In this document: positions 58,737-64,000 of the stretch, piece by piece
Position numbering within the stretch: the stretch's first letter is position 1
How the letters are laid out: each line of letters opens with the position of its first letter
Notes under the pieces: model-generated
Database searches by the model: none
Seen by the model: only the letters and a program-made list of their open reading frames with translations
Told to the model about the DNA's origin: nothing
Translations under genes and position numbers: made by a program
Assembly: GCA_029532415.1 (NCBI GenBank)
Contig: JAQOTA010000053.1
Location: forward strand, 5,642,001 to 5,706,000
Source of the DNA: Marasmius tenuissimus
Taxonomy: Eukaryota > Basidiomycota > Agaricomycetes > Agaricales > Marasmiaceae
Direction: 5' to 3'
Length of the DNA stretch: 64,000 nucleotides

Positions 58737-60631
58737 TTAGAAAGTTAGGACACCTTCATGAACCTCTGCGAATCTGTCCGAGTCATTGACAGGTTGGTAT
58801 ATGTGGTCATCGCAGCCGAGATGTCGAGCGAAATCGGCGGTGGTCGGGTCAAATCCCCGAAGGAGTTGATATTGATGAATAAGCTTGAAGTGTTCGGTGG
58901 AAAAAGAGAGCGAGTGAAAGAAAACCTGAAGTCCGAGCTCATTGGGAAGGCCTAGGTTGTCACATATCTCGGGTGAGAGGGGGTCTCGACCATCTTCATC
59001 GAAAGACCAATGATGGTAGGCGGACGTTCTGCGCTGTGAGTTGCGTACGCCGGGAGGAAGAACATGGATAAACACGTAGATAGTTGGCTGCTGGTGTCGT
59101 AGCTGGGATTTAGACGGAGAAGAATCGAGGAAGCCAGTCAACACTGCCCGACGCCAGAGGAGCTCTGGAAAATATTAGCTTGTAAAAAACCGAGGAAGAC
59201 AAGACAACAACACACTGTAAGCACTGAGATCCTCCTCCAGTAAGATCCCACGAGAATGAAAGACGCTTGACGCTTGCGGAAGCCAGGTTTTGTCTGGCTC
59301 CGAGTCCATCCCCAGCCGAAACATCGTTCCGACTCCATCAAGTTGAAATCTACCCGTGTATATTCAGACAGTGTCCTATGGTTTACGAGAATCTCACCTT
59401 GTCAATTCATTCTCCAATATCTTTCGCTCTGTAAGAGTGCCAAATTGACTCTTCCAGGCATTATTGGCGAAGGCAATGGGGGTTTGGGTCAAAGTGGAAA
59501 AGATTGTCGGTCGACTGACCGAATGAGGCACGAAGGCGGTACAACAAGCCCAAGACATTGATCTCATAAATGCGTCATCAGCTTCCACCGACTTCTGACT
59601 CGCCAAGAAGCGTAAAAATACATCTTCTTGGAGAAGGTCGCCTGGCAAATTAGGTAGATTGAAGGCCGCGGCCCTGAGCCTCTGACGCTTCAGCAACCGG
59701 ATGTCCAGTGGATACGGCCCTATTGGACCTCGACAGATTACTCCTTGGGCAGGATCCAACCACAGCTCTGCTAGTTCACAATCCCATTGCCTCTGCAACT
59801 TGCATGATTAAAATATTCAATTCGATTACTTCGACTACTTACGGTCAACCTTTGGAGATACAGCCTACGGACCCACCCCGAACTTCTCCCAAACTCTGCG
59901 ACCGGTACGAGCCCTAGAATTGAACAGGCATCAGTCCTAGCAATGAGCTACATGCATACAGTTACTTACCACCCGAGAAAATCAGCAGCGGAACCTTTGA
60001 CCGGTTGAGCGCAAGAAGATGCGCGTTATTCGCACGTCCAACACTTTGACATTTCAACTTCATTATCTCAATAGATTGAAATGATGCGAAACCTACAAAT
60101 TGAAGCTTTGCCCAGTCGCATGGCACGAGAAGCGATGTTTCCATGCCTGTCTTGATGGTCGGAAGCTCGGCAGGTGCTCAGAACGCGAGAATGCATACCT
60201 CTGCGGCGTCCCTGCCTTCATAGGCCTCGACAGTAACTATCGTTCCCATCCCCTCCCCCGAAACAATTTTCCCGAGCACAATGCTTCGTTCACAGTCGAA
60301 TGGAACATACCGCCCCACTGACCAATCGAATTTCTTGACTCTTTCACTGTATATTGGTCCGATTATTTGGATATCGCCGTGTCTGTATTCGCTATACTAC
60401 AAAATTTTACCAGAGTCAGCGTGCAGCGCAACTAAATGAAACTTGGAATAAATCATCACTCACCTGTCCGTACACTTTCTCCTCTTCCTTTGTCCCACAT
60501 ATCTCCCAATCTATTGGTCGCCTCTGCTGGAGTACCTGGTTGTTGACAGTAAAGTTCCCAGATCCATAATTGGCATTGTGATCCCTCCCGACGTAGGCCT
60601 CGGAGTAAGAAGATAAAGCGAGTTGAGACAT
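58737..60631 (-). CDS. Agaricomycete-specific protein of unknown function
   Basis: Minus-strand exons that other models might split join into one gene. It starts MSQLALSSYSEAYVGRDHNA, then NYGSGNFTVNNQVL; after an intron, YSEYRHGDIQIIGPIYSERV, ERSIVLGKIVSGEGMGTIVT and VEAYEGRDAAE-AWKHRF. Next come NNAHLLALNRSKVPLLIFSG, GLVPVAEFGRSSGWVRRLYL, LQRQWDCELAELWLDPAQGV then ICRGPIGPYPLD, GDLLQEDVFLRFLASQKSVE and IFSTLTQTPIAFANN. After that: TWLPQASSVFHSRGILLEED, PTIYVFIHVLPPG, HHWSFDEDGRDPLSPEICDN then LGLPNELGLQ, and YQLLRGFDPTTADFARHLGC. This order is one I know from many lineage-expanded mushroom proteins of unknown role. No signal peptide or membrane helix is seen. One join (AWKHRFS to VGRANNA, near 60050-60130) needs a weak acceptor; if that is wrong, the gene is frameshifted there. 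Confidence 0.65.
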
Positions 60632-63051
60632 GTCGTCGTGCGGTGGTGAAGGGAAGAGGATGAAGGACTTCTGCGAGCATCAACCTTTATCTATTTCAGC
60701 ACTATCCCATTGAAACGTGCAAGTGGCATGCTGGTGAATGTCAGGACCCATGATACTGGGATATTACACTTGCCACAGTGAACACGAGTTCTCTTCATCG
60801 ATGTCGGATAGTCCATGCCGTGCTTCTCGAACCCTCTGGGCCGTGTCACGACCAGTTTCAATGTCCCGGAATTAGTCGATCAGTGCCAATGGAAATGAAA
60901 ACGCTATAGTAGGGCACCAGCATTGATCGATATATGCCGAGCTATATCGAGAACCAGAACTCAGTGCTCACCGTAGGATTGCTGCCAGAACAGCAATCTT
61001 GCGGAGCTTCGAGTCCGCCGGATCAGTGAACATATTGGTACTGGGCCGCGCGAGAGATCAATTTTAGAACTCGGAAGTCTGTGAAGTACAACTCGACGAG
61101 AGAAGCACAGTCATCTTCGAGGCAAGGAGCAGATAGGGCTGCGATGATGGCGATCAGATCTATGCTCCCTTGTCGACCGGAAGGAAATTTTTGAGAGTAC
61201 ATCCGGGAATGTCTTCAGACACGGTTTGGAGAGGCATCAGGATTTCATATTGGATTAGACCTTAATGTTTTGATGGGTGTTTAACTTCGTTCAACAGAGT
61301 GATGGAATGAAAAGGCCAATGTTGTTGACCGAGAAACAGAATATGGTGTCAATACGTTAGGCGTATGAGAATGACCATTTGACAGCCAAGCGGCTGGTTC
61401 GTAGCTGATAATGAGCTGCCCTTTCGCGCCATGAGCACCCAAGTCAAGCAGTAATTGAGATCGGGAAATCTAAAAGTTGACCACAAATACCGAGTCCAAG
61501 CTATAGCAGGTCCCAACGTCGAGCCTCAGTAGCACTGAGGCTGCGTATACGTTCGAGTATCCCCGAGCAAAATAATGCCATTTACTGAATCCCCTGCATC
61601 TCGATATTGAGAGTGCGCATTCGGAAGACACAGAGATGTTCAGAGCCGCGTTGATCAATGAGGGAGAGGAGGTTGAAACAACGAACGTGCGGACTGGGCG
61701 GCCCGACGGACTCACCGTTCGAGGTTGGACGACCAAATAGTCAACAATACCTCCTCATCGGCAACTGCGACGATGACGAGCTCAGAATACCTCAAGGCTC
61801 TGAGCGGGGATTATCTTCTAAATGGTACACGTACAATCTTGGCAGTTAGCTCAGTCTACTTCCTCGAATAATCGAACCTCGAGTGGAGATTGACCGGCCT
61901 CAATCTGGTGAGTAGTCGAAAGCTTTTCTCGTTCATTCATGTTCTCAAAGAGAAAGAAAAAACCCTTCAGGTGGTTCAATAACGACCACAGCTTCAGGTT
62001 CAAGTGTATGAGACATCTACAACGCTGGAGGAGGTGCATTTGACGTTCAAGGAATTGGAAAAGTGACCTCGGAGTCGTGGGGGAGAAAGTGCCGAGACCT
62101 CTTCGAAAATTCTTTTCCCTGACCCTCGGGCGTGTATCAATTTCGCCGAATCTCGTCAGTCCGGGAAGATTGCTCGCACAGCTACAATAAAAATAACACC
62201 CGTCACTACAAACCTGGGACCTAGATCACCCGTATTTCTGGATTCGACGGGCATGGCGGAGTTCACTCGCTCATACTCACCGCGAAGATGTGGCCCAAGT
62301 TTGCTAGTGCGGGACAGAAAATCAAAGTGTCAGATTGTATGTTTATTTCGAGTGGGCAAGAGGGGAGGATGGAGGCACTACAGAACGCGTGTGTGTGATT
62401 CCTATATTTCAACACTCAGCCTTCTACGAACTCTTGCCTAGACATCATCGACAGCTCTCCACCAGCTATGTTCGCACGTCTCGTTGATACCGGCTCTTTT
62501 ACCGTGTTGCAGGGCTCCTCATCAAGACGAAAGAAAGAAATGTTCTGATACGATGCGCTGACAGACGTCCTTGACGACATACCCGAAGCTTCGTTATACG
62601 GAGATCTCTATCGCGTCTCCATACCCCTGTCTTTGCCCCGGAAAAGATTATGCACTCTTCCCGTCTCCACACAAATCCTTGCCCTCCCACTTTCCTGCGA
62701 GCTATACCCTCGCTTTCATTTTCGTTACTACATTCTGGCTCTTCTGGGATCTGGGATCTCGCTGCCTTAACGATCACTCCTTCACCATAAACGACGTGAA
62801 ATTACTTGGTTTGGGACCTTGGCCTCTCATTTACCGTGACTTAGTGGTTGAAATAGCCCTTCCATACCGGTATGAGTTTCGAAAAGGTTGTTCCGTGCAG
62901 TGATTATCCACGGCGAACGAGATCGTCGTACAGTAATGTGTTCGGACGATCGACTTGGTGTTTTATGCTGGGTGGATGGAGGGTCCGGTTGATGAGGGAC
63001 ACATCCAGCTCGCAGATCGGTGACTGTACGAAGTATCGAGAGTTCTCCTAC
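60632..63051. other. Intergenic region
   Basis: No gene is recognised in about 2.4 kb. Frames of 60-110 codons occur, without motifs or proper starts. Confidence 0.35.
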
Positions 63052-63561
63052 TTAGGTCGAGATCATCTTGTTCCTGATCGCCAGAGGACTTCGGGGCTCC
63101 AAACGATGAAGGATATCGATGCTGTTGAATGCATTCGTCAACGCTGTTGGTGTGAAATATCTGAGTTTCCATGAGGGCTGTGCGTTGATGGCCCTAGCGG
63201 GAAAAGTGGGTATGACTGACTTTGTACTCCGTTCAGATAAAATACTCACGCTCTGTCGGCTACAGAAACCCTTGCTCTGAACGCAGCCCCCTTTTGCGAT
63301 GTTGCTGCCACCCGCCAATACGAACAAGTTCGAATACGGAGGACCACCAGAAGGCCGACAGTTGCCCTCGTCAGTGGTACTGAGAATCACTCGACGTTCC
63401 AGAACGACCCATTCTTCATAAGGTGACCCATTCAGCTCTTTGCGGGACCGAGTGACGATGACATACCCGTACGTCGCATTTTTATCATACACATACCCCT
63501 CGTTGGTTGATGCCACATCGCGCGTCGCTCTAGGGATTGAACGTACAAAGTTCGGTTCCTT
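63052..63561 (-). pseudogene. Open fragment of an unrecognised gene
   Basis: A minus-strand frame of about 170 codons reads NFVRSIPRATRDVASTNEGY, VYDKNATYGYVIVTRSRKEL, SPYEEWVVLERRVILSTTDE, LFVLAGGSNIAKGGCVQSKG and ALTNAFNSIDILHRLEPRSP. Composition is protein-like in the first 100 residues. The 5' part of the open frame runs into a decayed antisense ATG1 copy, so it has no natural start. I do not recognise the family. It may be an exon of a lost gene or chance. Confidence 0.25.
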
Positions 63562-63920
63562 CCGTCCATGTCGTTGAGCGCTCGAGATCCAACTTGACGA
63601 TGCTCGTGCGGATGTTGATCGCATCGATGCGGCTCGGGTATCAGCGCCGTGAGAGACTGGTAGATTGGGAAGTCAGGCCGTTCTTTTGTCCGATTGATGA
63701 TTTCCACTTTCTATATCTTCTTGGTGCTGACTTTGATAGTCTAATATCTCAATCCAAGCTCTCGTATGTCGGAGGTTGTGTCCTCAATGCCTTCGTCCCC
63801 TAGTGGATACAACCATGTCCCTTTCCTGTACTTATGGTTACCCCGCGTCGCGCTGGTTCCATTCTGAAGTCTTAGTCCTTTGTTTGCGGATACATATGTA
63901 ATCGTGTTTCTACGCAGTCA
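63562..63920 (+). pseudogene. Decayed copy of the ATG1 last exon and 3' flank
   Basis: The stretch GCTCGAGATCCAACTTGACG, then ATGCTCGTGCGGATGTTGAT, CGATGCGGCTCGGGTATCAG and CGCCGTGAGAGACTGGT parallels ATG1 at about 40583-40665 (GCTCGAGATCGACTCAACGA, then TGCTCGTGCGGATGTCAACC, GATGCGGTTCGAGTACCAGC, GCCATGGGAGACTGGT). The match continues in pieces through the 3' flank: CGTCTCCTTTTCCTGTACTT at about 40941 in ATG1 compares with CATGTCCCTTTCCTGTACTT at 63813, and TTTCTACGCA follows in both. The frame is broken, so this is a relic. Confidence 0.65.
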
Positions 63921-64000
63921 AAACCGAGTCTTAAGAATAGCGAGAGTACGAGGTGAGAGTCAAGCAGGGTAAGTCGAGCCGATCCTCTGCCGTGACCACC

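Overview
This window is fungal nuclear DNA, most probably from an Agaricomycete (mushroom-forming Basidiomycota). The genes are cut by many short introns of about 50-60 nt with GT-AG ends. Several families are typical of or restricted to mushrooms: Clp1-like proteins, DUF6534- and DUF6533-type membrane proteins, and an Agaricomycete-specific multi-part protein. All exon models here were read by eye by following frames across splice signals; no alignment or search was run.

Layout. 1-10 kb: one cytochrome P450 (1.3-3.6 kb), then about 6.5 kb of gene-poor DNA with a small palindromic fold-back element and AATTC-rich repeats. 10-13 kb: a class II aldolase/adducin-type protein and a Clp1-like protein. 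16-20.5 kb: an uncharacterised basic protein with a faint RNase P-protein-like segment, divergent from a compact E(z)/KMT6 histone H3K27 methyltransferase. 21-27.5 kb: a DUF6534-type seven-helix protein, a second Clp1-like protein and a GPI-anchored alginate-lyase-family protein. 28-34 kb: four tandem copies of a butanediol dehydrogenase/diacetyl reductase-like SDR with mitochondrial-type leaders. 34.7-40.7 kb: SFM1 (SPOUT arginine methyltransferase), a truncated SDR relic on the opposite strand, and the autophagy kinase ATG1. 41-51 kb: two duplicated DUF6533-like membrane proteins separated by relics and a 1.1-kb terminal-inverted-repeat element. 51-64 kb: relic DNA (including decayed ATG1 fragments), a second P450, and the Agaricomycete-specific gene.

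The window mixes conserved single-copy regulators and housekeeping genes (EZH2/KMT6, SFM1, ATG1) with fast-evolving family members (P450s, SDRs, membrane proteins, Clp1-like). I see no biosynthetic core enzyme, so the P450s and SDRs are not called a metabolite cluster. The most distinctive features are the SDR array with its inverted relic, the TIR element whose empty site is preserved in a paralogous duplication, dispersed relics of the ATG1 C-terminus, and the RnpA-like segment in the gene that shares a promoter with EZH2. No rRNA, tRNA, CRISPR or plasmid-type feature was recognised.
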